64,000 nucleotides of DNA from Gp6-AA40 sp035492455 (GCA_035492455.1 DATJJE010000026.1:90877-154876); one strand, 5' to 3'; shown: positions 24,555 through 33,222, counted from the first letter of the stretch. The notes: generated from the sequence alone by a model not told the origin. Program-made: numbers and translations.

Positions 24555-25249
24555 GGTTTTTGCGGACCAGACAAGGTCCGCACGGCAATCGAACTAGCGC
24601 GTTCCTCGAGGACGGTCAAACGACGTTCCAATTCCTGCCGCGAGGATTCGAGCTGTTCGTCGCTGGCATCGGGGGCGACTTCGAGCGGCTCGCCGATGGC
24701 CAGCGCCACCGTGCTGAACGGTTTTGGAATCTGCGTCCGGTCCCAGCTCTTCATCGTCCAGTGAGATGACGCCTCGAGGTGAAACGGAAGCACGGGGTTG
24801 CCGGTTCGCTGCGCCAGCCAGATGGCGCCTGGCTGCGCCACACGCGCCGGGCCGCGCGGGCCGTCGAGCGTAAACCCCGTGGGCTTTCCATCTTCCATAT
24901 CACGCACAAGCTGCAGCATCGCCTTCAACCCGCCGCGCGACGTCGACCCGCGCGCGGTCCCGAAACCGAAGCGCTCGATGATGCGCGCAATCCACTCACC
25001 ATCGAAATTCTCGCTCGTGATGACGACAATGCCCCGACGACGAAAGTAGTACGTAGCCGGCAGGATGCGGCCGTGCCAGAACGCCATCACGGGCTGACGG
25101 CCCGATGCGACGATGGCGTCGTAATGCTCGAGTCCTTCGACGCGCCACCGCAGCGTCTGACCGAGCGCGTTGATAAGTGGATAGCCGAGCCCCGCGATCG
25201 TCGCAATCTGCGCGCGCTGCCAGAGAGAGCTCCGCCAATTCTCAGGCAT
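24551..25249 (-). CDS. Lysophospholipid acyltransferase family protein (DUF374)
   Basis: A 232-residue membrane-associated acyltransferase-like protein. FWHGRILPATYYFRRRGIVVITSENFDGEWIARIIERFGFGTARGSTSRGGLKAM and FTLDGPRGPARVAQPGAIWLAQRTGNPVLPF are the DUF374 signature, related to the glycerolipid acyltransferases, with HG rather than HxxxxD at the first motif. A hydrophobic N-terminus is present. It lies downstream of fatty acid synthesis genes, consistent with lipid or lipid A acylation. The last codons (VRTLSGPQKP) come from a palindromic repeat. Confidence 0.85.
   Translation of the reverse strand: MPENWRSSLWQRAQIATIAGLGYPLINALGQTLRWRVEGLEHYDAIVASGRQPVMAFWHGRILPATYYFRRRGIVVITSENFDGEWIARIIERFGFGTARGSTSRGGLKAMLQLVRDMEDGKPTGFTLDGPRGPARVAQPGAIWLAQRTGNPVLPFHLEASSHWTMKSWDRTQIPKPFSTVALAIGEPLEVAPDASDEQLESSRQELERRLTVLEERASSIAVRTLSGPQKP
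24561..24582. repeat. GCGGACC/GGTCCGC hairpin in the acyltransferase 3' end
   Basis: Perfect eight-base stem TGCGGACC/GGTCCGCA around AGACAA. Its core matches the hairpins at 35865-35887 and 36082-36103. It encodes residues near the C-terminus. No T-run follows it on either strand, so it is not a terminator. Confidence 0.55.
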
Positions 25250-25341
25250 TAACCACGAAGGTCACGAAATTCGCGAAGAACACGATCACATTTTGTACTG
25301 AGTAGTTCATGGTGATCTTCGAGTTCTTCGTGATCTTCGGT
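25249..25341. repeat. CACGAAG-word repeat with inverted repeat
   Basis: The gap between ETF-QO and the acyltransferase gene begins with the same 19 bases as 20424-20442. It then holds CGCGAAGAACACGATCAC at 25273-25290, which pairs imperfectly with GTGATCTTCGAGTTCTTCG at 25312-25330, so the spacer can fold into a hairpin. It abuts the start codon of the downstream minus-strand gene. Confidence 0.65.
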
Positions 25342-27045
25342 TTACATCCCGTTGTACTGCGGGCCGCCGCCGTCCTCCGGCGGCACCCACGTAATCACCT
25401 GGTAGGGATCCATGATGTCGCACGTCTTGCAGTGCACGCAGTTGGACGCGTTTATCTGCAGGCGCGGTGTGCCGTCCGCATCGTGCGAGATCTCGTAGAC
25501 GTTCGCCGGACAGAATCGTATGCAGGGATGGCCGTACTCGGGTCCACAGATTGAGCTGCACACTTCCGTGTGGACCAGCAGATGCGCGGGCTGATCCTCG
25601 TCATGCGACGTCCCCGAAAAGTGCACGTTCGTGACCTTGTCGAACGTCAGCTTGCGATCGATCGTGGTCGCATTGCTCGGAGCAGCGACGTCAATGTTCC
25701 GCGAGCCGTAATACCAGGCGAGCATCTTCATCCGCTCGTGCCCCGGGTGTCCGTGCAGATCCTCCGGGAACCAGCCGTGCGTCGCGACGGTCAGGCCCGC
25801 AAACGCCATCCCCGGCAGCAGCCCATAGCCGAACGCCTGGTGGACGTTGCGCACGGGATACAGCTCGTCCCGAACCGCGCTCCGATCGATTCGATCCTTG
25901 TATGCCTTGAGCGCCGCACGCGACGTATCGCCCGCACGCACGGCATCGAATGCCGTTTCGGCGGCGAGCATGCCCGTGCGCATCGCCAGATGGATTCCCT
26001 TCAGCCGCATCGAGTTGAGAAAGTTTCCGGCGTCACCCGCGATCAGCCCGCCATCCATGTAGACGCGCGGAACGGTGTTCCAACCACCCTCAGGCAGCGC
26101 CTTGGCGCCGTAGCGAATCATCTGGCCGCCTTCGAGCAGCTTCGACACATACGGGTGCTGCTTGAAACGGTTGAACGCCATGTGCGGGTCGAAGAGTGGA
26201 TCCTGGTAATCGAGTCCAATGACGAAGCCGAGCGAGACCTGTCCTTCGGGCAGGGCGTAGATGAACGCGCCGCCGAACTCCTCGTGCTTCAGCGGATACC
26301 CCAGCGTGTGGATGACCGTCCCAGCCGTGAGTCGATCGGGCGGCAGTTCCCAAAGCTCTTTCAACCCGATCGCAAACTGCGGCGGATGATCCTTGTCGCC
26401 GAGCTCGAGGCGGCGCAGCAGCTCTTTCGTCAGGTTCCCGCGCACGCCGTCGCAGAAGATCGTCACCTTGGCAACGATGTCGACACCAGGCTCGAAGGTC
26501 GGCTTCTGTGCTCCGTGCTTATCGATCCCTCGATCGCCCGTGCGGACCCCTCGCACCGTCGCGCCATCCATGAGGATGTCCTGGCCAGCGAAGCCGGTGA
26601 AGAAATCGACGCCCGCGGCCTCGACCTGTGACGTCAGCCAGCGCACGAACTGGTTGAGCGAGATGACGTAGTTGCCGTGGTTTTTCAGCGGCGGCGGAAT
26701 GATCGGGAATGCGAACGTCGAGGACTGGGTGAGGAACAGCACGTCCTCGTCGCGCACCTCCGCTGCGAGCGGCGCACCCTTTTCCTTGAAATCGGGAATC
26801 AGGTCGCGCAGCGCGGATGGATCGAGCACCGCGCCCGAGAGCATGTGCGCACCGGCTTCACGCGCCTTCTCGAGAACGGCGATCGATAACGGCTCGCCGC
26901 CTTTCTCATGTTGAAGCTGCGAGAGACGGAGCGCCGCCGCGAGTCCCGCGGGACCCCCGCCGACGATGAGGACGTCGACCTCTAACGTTTCGCGGTCAGT
27001 CGACGTTGTCAGCTCCGCAGGGACTGGCTCACGGCCATCAGGCAC
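25342..27045 (-). CDS. Electron transfer flavoprotein-ubiquinone oxidoreductase
   Basis: A 567-residue membrane-associated flavoprotein that passes electrons from ETF to the quinone pool. The FAD-binding motif is VDVLIVGGGPAGLAAALRLSQLQ (residues 24-46), and GGLIAGDAGNFLNSMRLKGIHLAMRTGMLAAE is the second FAD contact. The C-terminal ferredoxin-like part has cysteines in NASNCVHCKTCDIMDPYQVITWVPPEDGGGPQYNGM, giving one 4Fe-4S cluster. Length and order match mitochondrial and bacterial ETF-QO. The menaquinone genes 22 kb away suggest that the acceptor is menaquinone. It follows etfA closely. Confidence 0.95.
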   Translation of the reverse strand: MPDGREPVPAELTTSTDRETLEVDVLIVGGGPAGLAAALRLSQLQHEKGGEPLSIAVLEKAREAGAHMLSGAVLDPSALRDLIPDFKEKGAPLAAEVRDEDVLFLTQSSTFAFPIIPPPLKNHGNYVISLNQFVRWLTSQVEAAGVDFFTGFAGQDILMDGATVRGVRTGDRGIDKHGAQKPTFEPGVDIVAKVTIFCDGVRGNLTKELLRRLELGDKDHPPQFAIGLKELWELPPDRLTAGTVIHTLGYPLKHEEFGGAFIYALPEGQVSLGFVIGLDYQDPLFDPHMAFNRFKQHPYVSKLLEGGQMIRYGAKALPEGGWNTVPRVYMDGGLIAGDAGNFLNSMRLKGIHLAMRTGMLAAETAFDAVRAGDTSRAALKAYKDRIDRSAVRDELYPVRNVHQAFGYGLLPGMAFAGLTVATHGWFPEDLHGHPGHERMKMLAWYYGSRNIDVAAPSNATTIDRKLTFDKVTNVHFSGTSHDEDQPAHLLVHTEVCSSICGPEYGHPCIRFCPANVYEISHDADGTPRLQINASNCVHCKTCDIMDPYQVITWVPPEDGGGPQYNGM

Positions 27046-27050
27046 GCCTC

Positions 27051-28016
27051 CTAGGGTTTTTCGAGTTCGGCGATGATTGCCGGCGCGATCTCGAACAGAT
27101 CGCCGACGATGCCGTAGTCGGCGACCTCGAAGATGGGCGCTTCCGCATCCTTATTGATGGCGACGATCGTGCGAGACCCCTTCATGCCGACGAGATGTTG
27201 AATGGCGCCCGAGATGCCGAGCGCAACGTACAGCTTCGGCGCAACGGTCTGCCCCGAGCTGCCGATCTGCCGCTCCATGGGTAACCAGCCGTTGTCGCAT
27301 ATCGGGCGTGACGCAGCGACCTCCGCGCCCATTGCCTTCGCCAGCTTCTCGACCAGCGGGATGTTCTCCTGCGACTTGATACCGCGGCCGACAGCAACAA
27401 TCCTCTCCGCTTGACCGAGATCCACCGCCTGTTTCGCTTCGCGGAACGGTGCTTCAGGCTTCTGCCGGATGGCTGCGGCGTCAATCTGAACATCGACCTT
27501 CTTCGTCGGGGCCGAGCCGCCCTTCTGGACCGCATCGGCGCGGAACGCACCAATCTGGACGGTCACGAGCGCCGGCGGGCCTCCCTGCGGCTTCACCTGC
27601 GCGGCGAGCTTGCCCTGGAACATCGGGCGCGTGAAGGTCGCGTCCGCGCCCGTGCCGTTGATGCCGGTGACATCCGTGATCAGCGGCTTGCGCATGCGGG
27701 CGGCGAGCAGCGGCGCGAAGTCGCGCGTCTGGTAGGTGTGCGCAAACAGAACGAACGTCGGATTGGCCGGTTCGATGATCGTGCGGCACGCCGCCGCATA
27801 TCCATCCGGCGTGTACGGTTCGAGCACCGCATTCTCCGCGATGAGGACTTCAGCGACCGAAGCGGATGCGAGCTCCTGCGCGATGTTGCCGGTGGACGCG
27901 CCCGGCACGACGACTGAGATAGGCATCCCGCCGGCGAGCTGTTGCGCAGCCGCAATAGCTTCCCAGGTTGCCCGATTGAGCTTGCCTTCGCGCTGCTCCG
28001 CGATGACGAGAATCAC
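27051..28016 (-). CDS. etfA: Electron transfer flavoprotein alpha subunit
   Basis: A 321-residue protein that, with EtfB, forms the FAD-carrying ETF heterodimer taking electrons from acyl-CoA dehydrogenases. The start is GTG 28016, which shares GTGA with the etfB stop and gives the normal N-terminus ILVIAEQREGKLNRATWEAI. The FAD domain has ERIVAVGRGIKSQENIPLVEKLAKAMGAEVAASRPICDNGWLPMERQIGSSGQTVAPKLYVALGISGAIQHLVGMKGSRTIVAINKDAEAPIF, an almost textbook EtfA signature. A longer frame upstream overlaps etfB and is rejected. Confidence 0.95.
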   Translation of the reverse strand: MILVIAEQREGKLNRATWEAIAAAQQLAGGMPISVVVPGASTGNIAQELASASVAEVLIAENAVLEPYTPDGYAAACRTIIEPANPTFVLFAHTYQTRDFAPLLAARMRKPLITDVTGINGTGADATFTRPMFQGKLAAQVKPQGGPPALVTVQIGAFRADAVQKGGSAPTKKVDVQIDAAAIRQKPEAPFREAKQAVDLGQAERIVAVGRGIKSQENIPLVEKLAKAMGAEVAASRPICDNGWLPMERQIGSSGQTVAPKLYVALGISGAIQHLVGMKGSRTIVAINKDAEAPIFEVADYGIVGDLFEIAPAIIAELEKP

Positions 28017-28774
28017 AGCGCCCTGGCCTCTTCGCGCAGCCGCTTGACGAGCTCTCTGGCAACGTCGGCCGGCGTGCCGCCGATCATCTGCGTCTGCTTG
28101 CTGCGCGTCGGCACCGCCAGGCTGACAATCTGCTGCGATGACTGTACGCCGTCGGGGAGCGGCGCCTTCCTGATCTCCTTCTTCTTCGCCGCCATGATGC
28201 CTTTCAGCGTGGCGTAGCGAAGCTGATTGATGCCGCTCTGAATGGTGAGCAGTGCCGGCAGCGGCATCGCGATCCATTGGAACCAGCCGCCTTCGAGCTC
28301 GCGCTTCACGCGCAGCGAGCTCGCCTCAATCTGCACTTCCATGATGATCGTCGACGAGGGGATGCCGAGCCGTTCGGCAAGAATGACGCCCGTCTGCCCG
28401 TGCCCCTGGTCGTCGGATTGAAGGCCCGTGAGCACGAGGTCGAATTGCTCGTCCTTCATGGCGACAGCCAGCGCGTCGGCGATGACGAACGCATCCGCCG
28501 CGCCGAGGCTGTCGTGTTCGACGTGGATGGCACGATCGGCGCCGCGCGCCAACGCCTCGCGTATAACCGTCTGCACCCGTGCCGGGCCCGCGGAGCACAC
28601 CACCACTTCGCCGCCGTGCTTCTCACGCAAACGGAGCGATTCCTCGAGCGCGTAGGCATCGGGCTCGTTCATCTCGTAGCTGACGTCAGCTTCGCGGACC
28701 CAGGTCTTCTGGTCGTTGAGGCGCGGCTGCCACTCGCGTGTGGGGACTTGCTTGATGCAAACGGCAATCTTCAT
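28013..28774 (-). CDS. etfB: Electron transfer flavoprotein beta subunit
   Basis: A 253-residue AMP-binding subunit of ETF. It starts MKIAVCIKQVPTREWQPRLN, with the EtfB pattern EMNEPDAYALEESLRLREKHGGEVVVCSAGP, and DLVLTGLQSDDQGHGQTGVILAERLGIP in the middle. The gene is followed without a gap by etfA and then ETF-QO, so the whole route from acyl-CoA dehydrogenases to quinone is in one operon. The 54 bases upstream contain a CGCAGAGGCGCAGAGAC simple word, separating it from fabF. Confidence 0.95.
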   Translation of the reverse strand: MKIAVCIKQVPTREWQPRLNDQKTWVREADVSYEMNEPDAYALEESLRLREKHGGEVVVCSAGPARVQTVIREALARGADRAIHVEHDSLGAADAFVIADALAVAMKDEQFDLVLTGLQSDDQGHGQTGVILAERLGIPSSTIIMEVQIEASSLRVKRELEGGWFQWIAMPLPALLTIQSGINQLRYATLKGIMAAKKKEIRKAPLPDGVQSSQQIVSLAVPTRSKQTQMIGGTPADVARELVKRLREEARAL

Positions 28775-28828
28775 GACGAAACGTCAGTCACCGCCCACGA
28801 GCCGCAGAGGCGCAGAGACACAGCGGAT

Positions 28829-30070
28829 CTACCCTTCGAATCGCTTGAACAGGAGCGCGGCGTTGGTGCCGCCGAAGCCGAACGAGTTCGACAGCGCGTA
28901 GTTGATCTCCATCTTGCGGCTCTGGTGCGGCACGTAGTCGAGGTCGCATTCGGGATCGGGATTGTCGAGATTGATCGTCGGCGGTACGACCTGCTCGTGC
29001 ACCGCGAGCGCGGTGATGCCCGCCTCCAGGCCGCCGGCGCCGCCCAGCAGGTGTCCGGTCATCGACTTCGTCGAGGAAATCGCCAGGTTGCGCGCGTGGT
29101 CGCCGAAGCAGTTGTGAATGGCGAGTGTCTCGAGCTTGTCGTTGTACGGCGTCGAGGTGCCGTGCGCGTTGATGTAGTCGATGTCGCTCGGCAAGATCCC
29201 TGCCTTGCGCACGGCCATCGCCATCACGCGCCGCGCACCGTCGCCATCTTCGGAGGGCGCGGTCATGTGGTACGCGTCGGAGGACATGCCGTAGCCGACG
29301 ATCTCGGCGTAGATCTTCGCGCCGCGGCGACGCGCGTGCTCCAGCTCTTCGAGAATGAGCACGCCGGCGCCTTCGCCGATGATGAAGCCGTCGCGATCCT
29401 TGTCGAACGGCCGACTGGCGCGGTGCGGCTCGTCATTGCGTGTAGAGAGTGCGCGCAGCTGACCGAAGCCGCCGACGCTCATCGCGCAGATCGCCGCCTC
29501 GCTGCCGCCGGCGATCATCGCGTCGGCGTCGCAGCGCTTGATGATTTCGTACGCGTCGCCAATGGCATGGGCAGAGGCCGAGCAGGCCGTGCAGGTCGCG
29601 GAGTTGGGTCCCTTGGCGCCGAAGCGGATCGACACCTGGCCCGAGGCGAGATTGATAATGGCCGAAGGGATAAAGAACGGCGACACCTTGCGCGGACCGC
29701 CGTTGAGCAGCGCCTCGTGCTCACGCTCGATGGTAATGAACCCGCCGATGCCCGATCCGATATAGACGCCGACGCCGGGCGCGTTCTCCGGCGTGATGGC
29801 CAACCTGCTGTCATCCATCGCGAACTGCGCGGCGGCAATCGCGTACTGGATGAAGAGGTCCATCTTCTTGATGTCCTTCTTCTCGATGAAGGCCAGCGGG
29901 TCGAAGCCCTTCACCTCCGCGGCGATCTGCGTGGCATAGCCCGAGACGTCGAACCGGGTGATTTTCGTGACGCCGCTCTGTCCGGCGAGCAGCGCCGCCC
30001 ACGTCTCGTTGGTGCCGATGCCGAGCGCCGACACCAGTCCGATGCCGGTTACGACAACACGCCTGTTCAC
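28829..30070 (-). CDS. fabF: Beta-ketoacyl-ACP synthase II
   Basis: A 413-residue condensing enzyme that extends acyl-ACP with malonyl-ACP. Catalytic Cys163 is in TACSASAHAIGDAYE. One catalytic histidine is in INAHGTSTPYND and the second follows near SSTKSMTGHLLGGAGGLEA. The end NALSNSFGFGGTNAALLFKRF is typical of FabF. It starts with GTG and follows acpP by 24 bases, the standard acpP-fabF order. Confidence 0.96.
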   Translation of the reverse strand: MNRRVVVTGIGLVSALGIGTNETWAALLAGQSGVTKITRFDVSGYATQIAAEVKGFDPLAFIEKKDIKKMDLFIQYAIAAAQFAMDDSRLAITPENAPGVGVYIGSGIGGFITIEREHEALLNGGPRKVSPFFIPSAIINLASGQVSIRFGAKGPNSATCTACSASAHAIGDAYEIIKRCDADAMIAGGSEAAICAMSVGGFGQLRALSTRNDEPHRASRPFDKDRDGFIIGEGAGVLILEELEHARRRGAKIYAEIVGYGMSSDAYHMTAPSEDGDGARRVMAMAVRKAGILPSDIDYINAHGTSTPYNDKLETLAIHNCFGDHARNLAISSTKSMTGHLLGGAGGLEAGITALAVHEQVVPPTINLDNPDPECDLDYVPHQSRKMEINYALSNSFGFGGTNAALLFKRFEG

Positions 30071-30093
30071 GATCCCTGCCCCAATCGAAATTC

Positions 30094-30336
30094 CTACTTC
30101 TTGGTCTTGGCGTGCGCCTCGATGTAGTCGATCGCTTCCTTCACGCGCGTGATCTTCTCGGCGTCCTCGTCCGGAATCTCGATTCCGAACTCTTCCTCGA
30201 ACGCCATCACGAGCTCCACCGTGTCGAGCGAGTCGGCGCCGAGATCGTCGACGAAGGAGGCATCGGCGGTCACTTCCTCTTCATCGACGCCGAGCTGCTC
30301 CACGATGATGCTCTTCACCTTGTCTGCGACTGCCAT
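30094..30336 (-). CDS. acpP: Acyl carrier protein
   Basis: An 80-residue acidic protein. Ser36 in GADSLDTVELVMAFEEEFGIEIPDEDAEKI carries the phosphopantetheine arm. The ATG 30336 is preceded by a good GGAGG (in 30339-30345), which excludes the longer in-frame extension. It lies between fabG and fabF, as is usual. Codon choice is strongly biased, as expected for a highly expressed gene. Confidence 0.97.
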   Translation of the reverse strand: MAVADKVKSIIVEQLGVDEEEVTADASFVDDLGADSLDTVELVMAFEEEFGIEIPDEDAEKITRVKEAIDYIEAHAKTKK

Positions 30337-30346
30337 TTGGCCTCCA

Positions 30347-31087
30347 TCACATGTACATGCCGCCGTTGACGGCAAGGACCTGACCTGTAATATACGACGC
30401 CTCATCCGAGGCAAGAAAGCAAACTGCCGCGGCAACATCCGCCGCCGTACCCGGGCGAGCGAGCGGAATCTGCGCAGCCCAATCGCCCTGCGCGTGGTCG
30501 TTGATCGCTTTCGTCATGTCGGTGGCGATCAGCCCGGGCGCGACGACGTTCACCGTGATGCTGCGCGATGCGACCTCGCGCGCCAGCGCCTTGCTGAATC
30601 CGATCAGTCCGGCCTTCGACGCGGCGTAGTTCGCCTGGCCCGCATTCCCCGCCTGGCCGACGACGGAGCTGATGTTGATGATGCGACCAGCGCGCTGCTT
30701 GATCATCGGCTTGAGCACGGCCTGCGCGAGCACGAACACCGACGTCAGATTCGTCGCGATCACCTGATCCCAGTCGTCGCGCTTCATGCGCAACATCAGT
30801 TGATCGCGGGCAATGCCCGCATTGTTGACGAGAATGTCAATGCGCCCGTGCTGTTCGAGCACGCCGGACACCACACCGCCGATCGATGCGGCGTCGGTCA
30901 CCTCCAGCGCCACCGCGTCGGCCTTATGGCCGGCCGCCTGAATCTCCGCCACCGTGTCGTTCGCATTCGTCCCGCGCGCCCCGGCGATGACGTACGCGCC
31001 CTGCGCCGCGAGCGTGGCGGCTATACTGCGCCCGATCCCACGCGACGCGCCGGTGACGATCGCCACCTTGCCGGCGAGATCAAGCAC
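30347..31087 (-). CDS. fabG: 3-oxoacyl-ACP reductase
   Basis: A 246-residue SDR that reduces 3-oxoacyl-ACP with NADPH. TGASRGIG (12-19), NNAG (88-91), catalytic Ser141 and YAASK (Y154, K158) are all intact. It starts with GTG overlapping the fabD stop by eight bases. This gene is a useful contrast to the SDR at 42366-43112, which lacks the catalytic Ser and Tyr. Confidence 0.96.
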   Translation of the reverse strand: MLDLAGKVAIVTGASRGIGRSIAATLAAQGAYVIAGARGTNANDTVAEIQAAGHKADAVALEVTDAASIGGVVSGVLEQHGRIDILVNNAGIARDQLMLRMKRDDWDQVIATNLTSVFVLAQAVLKPMIKQRAGRIINISSVVGQAGNAGQANYAASKAGLIGFSKALAREVASRSITVNVVAPGLIATDMTKAINDHAQGDWAAQIPLARPGTAADVAAAVCFLASDEASYITGQVLAVNGGMYM

Positions 31088-32006
31088 GCAGACCTGCTTC
31101 TACCGCCGCCAGATCGTCCGGTGCGGCGAAGTTGAAGACGCGTGCGTCCTTATGGATCTTCTTGACGAGACCGCTGAGCACGGTGCCGGGGCCTGCCTCA
31201 ACATAGTTGGTGACGCCTTCCGACGCAAGGCGCTGCACCACCTGCTCCCAACGCACCGGTGCGGAGACCTGCCTGACCAGCGCGTCGATCGCGGAAGCCG
31301 CATCGCGCTTCGGCTCGGCATCAACATTCGCGATCACGGGCACACGCGGGTTCCGCACGTGCAGCGCTCGGAGATCGGGTTCGAGCCGCCGTTCCGCGGG
31401 CCGCAGCAACGCGCAGTGGAACGGTGCGCTCACCGACAGCGGGATGACTCGCTTCGCGCCTAGCGCCTTCGCGCGCTCGCCGGCCCGCTTCACGGCCTCT
31501 GCCGCACCGGCAATGACCACTTGACCGGCGCCGTTGATGTTTGCGGGGCTGACCACGTCGCCTTGCGCAGCTTCCTCGCACGCCCGCGCCACGGTCTCGC
31601 CATCGAGGCCGAGAATCGCCGCCATCGCTCCCGCGCCGACCGGCACCGCCTCCTGCATGTACTGTCCGCGCCGCCGCACCACCTTCACCGCATCTGCGAA
31701 CGCCATGGTCCCGGCGGCGACGTTGGCCGAGTACTCGCCGAGACTGTGCCCGGCGACAAACGCAGGCTCGAGGCCGCGTGCGGCAAGCACACGCTGCGCG
31801 GCGATGCTGACGGTGAGAATCGCGGGCTGCGCGTTCTGCGTCAACGTGAGCTCGTCTTCGGGGCCGTCGAAGATGATGCGCGTGAGGCCGGGCAACGCGA
31901 TCTCTGCTTCATCGAACGCCGCGCGCGCCTCGGGATATGCCTCGACGAGGGCGCGGCCCATGCCGACCTTCTGCGATCCTTGTCCTGGAAAGATGAATGC
32001 GATCAC
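31080..32006 (-). CDS. fabD: Malonyl-CoA:ACP transacylase
   Basis: A 308-residue enzyme loading malonate onto ACP. FPGQGSQKVGMG (6-17), catalytic Ser88 in AGHSLGEYSA, the conserved Gln in LTQNAQPAIL and SAPFHCALLRPA with the catalytic His are all present. ATG overlaps the plsX stop by four bases, so plsX-fabD-fabG are translationally coupled. Confidence 0.96.
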   Translation of the reverse strand: MIAFIFPGQGSQKVGMGRALVEAYPEARAAFDEAEIALPGLTRIIFDGPEDELTLTQNAQPAILTVSIAAQRVLAARGLEPAFVAGHSLGEYSANVAAGTMAFADAVKVVRRRGQYMQEAVPVGAGAMAAILGLDGETVARACEEAAQGDVVSPANINGAGQVVIAGAAEAVKRAGERAKALGAKRVIPLSVSAPFHCALLRPAERRLEPDLRALHVRNPRVPVIANVDAEPKRDAASAIDALVRQVSAPVRWEQVVQRLASEGVTNYVEAGPGTVLSGLVKKIHKDARVFNFAAPDDLAAVEAGLRA

Positions 32007-32950
32007 TGATGCGCCACGCCCGCGGACGCGATCTCCTGCTCGACGCGGTGAATGAAATTGTCGGCGGCAAAGCGGTGCGCCATGGCGATGGCGTTGCTCA
32101 CCGCTTTGGCTGAAGATCGACCGTGACCGACGATGGCAAGTGCGCCAACGCCGACGAGCGGCGCGCCGCCGTACTCAGCGTAATCGAACACGCTGCTCAC
32201 CTTTTCCCCGAGCTTCGCCTCGAGCGCCTCAACGAGCCCTTCGCTGGTCTTCAGCACGACATTACCCGTGAATCCGTCGCAGACGATGACGTCCGCGATG
32301 CCGCTGTAGATCTCACGACCCTCGACGTTGCCGATGAAGTTCAGCGGTGAGGCCTTGAGCAGGCGATGCGCCTCACGGGTGAGATCGTTGCCCTTCGTCT
32401 CCTCTTCACCAATCGACAACAGGCCGATGCGCGGACGCTCGGCGCCGAGCACAAGGCGGGCGTAAACCGCTCCCATAACTGCGAATTGCAGCAGATGCTG
32501 AGGCCGGCACTCCGCGTTTGCGCCCGCATCGAGCAGCACCGCGGATCCGCCTCGGGTGGGGATGCTGGTCGCCAGCGCCGGCCGATCGACGCCGGCGATC
32601 ATGCCGAACGCCGCATGCGTCGCCATCACCGTCGCTCCGGTATGGCCGGCGCTGAAGAGGGCGACGGCTTCGCCTCGCGCCACCAGGTCGGCGGCGACAC
32701 GGATCGAAGCGCGCGGCTTGTGCCGCACCGCGGTCGGCGATTCCGCCATGTCGATGACATCGGGAGCGTCGATGATGGTGAGGCCGGCGTTGCGCCAGCC
32801 GGGATGACGATTCAGCGCCTGCTCGATGGCGCCTGATGCGCCGACCAGTGACACCGCTATGCCGAGGCGGCGGGCGGCGGCAATGGCGCCGTCCACGATC
32901 GCCGGCGGCGCGTGATCGCCGCCCATCGCGTCAACGGCGATGCGAGTCAT
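32003..32950 (-). CDS. plsX: Phosphate acyltransferase PlsX
   Basis: A 315-residue enzyme converting acyl-ACP to acyl-phosphate for phospholipid synthesis. It starts MTRIAVDAMGGDHAPPAIVDGAI, with SAGHTGATVMA, GGSAVLLDAGANAECRPQHLLQFAVMG and VVCDGFTGNVVLKTSEG as family motifs. The rpmF gene lies upstream, separated by a 90-base simple-word repeat, and fabD lies downstream, the usual yceD-rpmF-plsX-fab arrangement. Confidence 0.96.
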   Translation of the reverse strand: MTRIAVDAMGGDHAPPAIVDGAIAAARRLGIAVSLVGASGAIEQALNRHPGWRNAGLTIIDAPDVIDMAESPTAVRHKPRASIRVAADLVARGEAVALFSAGHTGATVMATHAAFGMIAGVDRPALATSIPTRGGSAVLLDAGANAECRPQHLLQFAVMGAVYARLVLGAERPRIGLLSIGEEETKGNDLTREAHRLLKASPLNFIGNVEGREIYSGIADVIVCDGFTGNVVLKTSEGLVEALEAKLGEKVSSVFDYAEYGGAPLVGVGALAIVGHGRSSAKAVSNAIAMAHRFAADNFIHRVEQEIASAGVAHQ

Positions 32951-32956
32951 GCATTT

Positions 32957-33035
32957 GTGATTTGTGAGTGGTGATTCGTGATTCGTGATTGTTTCTAGTA
33001 TCGATGCAAATCACAAATCACTAATCGCAAATCGC
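32957..33035. repeat. GTGATTCGTGATT-word inverted repeat between rpmF and plsX
   Basis: GTGATTTGTGAGTGGTGATT-type words on the left (32957-32991) and AATCACAAATCACTAATCGC-type words on the right (33009-33035) can pair; TGATTTGTGA at 32958-32967 and TCACAAATCA at 33011-33020 are exact complements. A similar element lies at 49781-49845. It fills almost the whole gap within a normally tight operon. Confidence 0.7.
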
Positions 33036-33039
33036 GCCG

Positions 33040-33222
33040 CTACTCCTCTTCGACTGCTCGGACCTGCCGTCCAGCGTAGAAGCCGCAGTGCGGGCAGATG
33101 CGATGCGGCGCCTTCGGCTCGTGGCACTGCGGGCAGAGATTGGTCGCGGCAGCGCGCAGCGCATCGTGGGTGCGGCGTTTGGCGGTGCGTGTCTTCGAGT
33201 GTCGGCGTTTGGGATTCGGCAT
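33040..33222 (-). CDS. rpmF: 50S ribosomal protein L32 (zinc-binding form)
   Basis: A 60-residue basic protein starting MPNPKRRHSKTRTAKRRTHDALR. Four cysteines (C30, C33, C43, C46) form a zinc ribbon, so this is the C+ type used when zinc is sufficient. It sits 22 bases after yceD, the conserved order. Confidence 0.96.
   Translation of the reverse strand: MPNPKRRHSKTRTAKRRTHDALRAAATNLCPQCHEPKAPHRICPHCGFYAGRQVRAVEEE

Noticed and set aside
24561..24582. Terminator for the plus strand, because TTTTT is next to the stem
   Set aside because: The T-run precedes the stem on the plus strand, and is read as A-run after it on the minus strand, so it is in the wrong place for both.
28277..30127. A 616-codon open frame on the plus strand opposite fabF and etfB
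   Set aside because: It is antisense to two conserved genes, rich in Arg, His and Val as expected of reverse-frame GC-rich DNA, and shows no domain or binding site.
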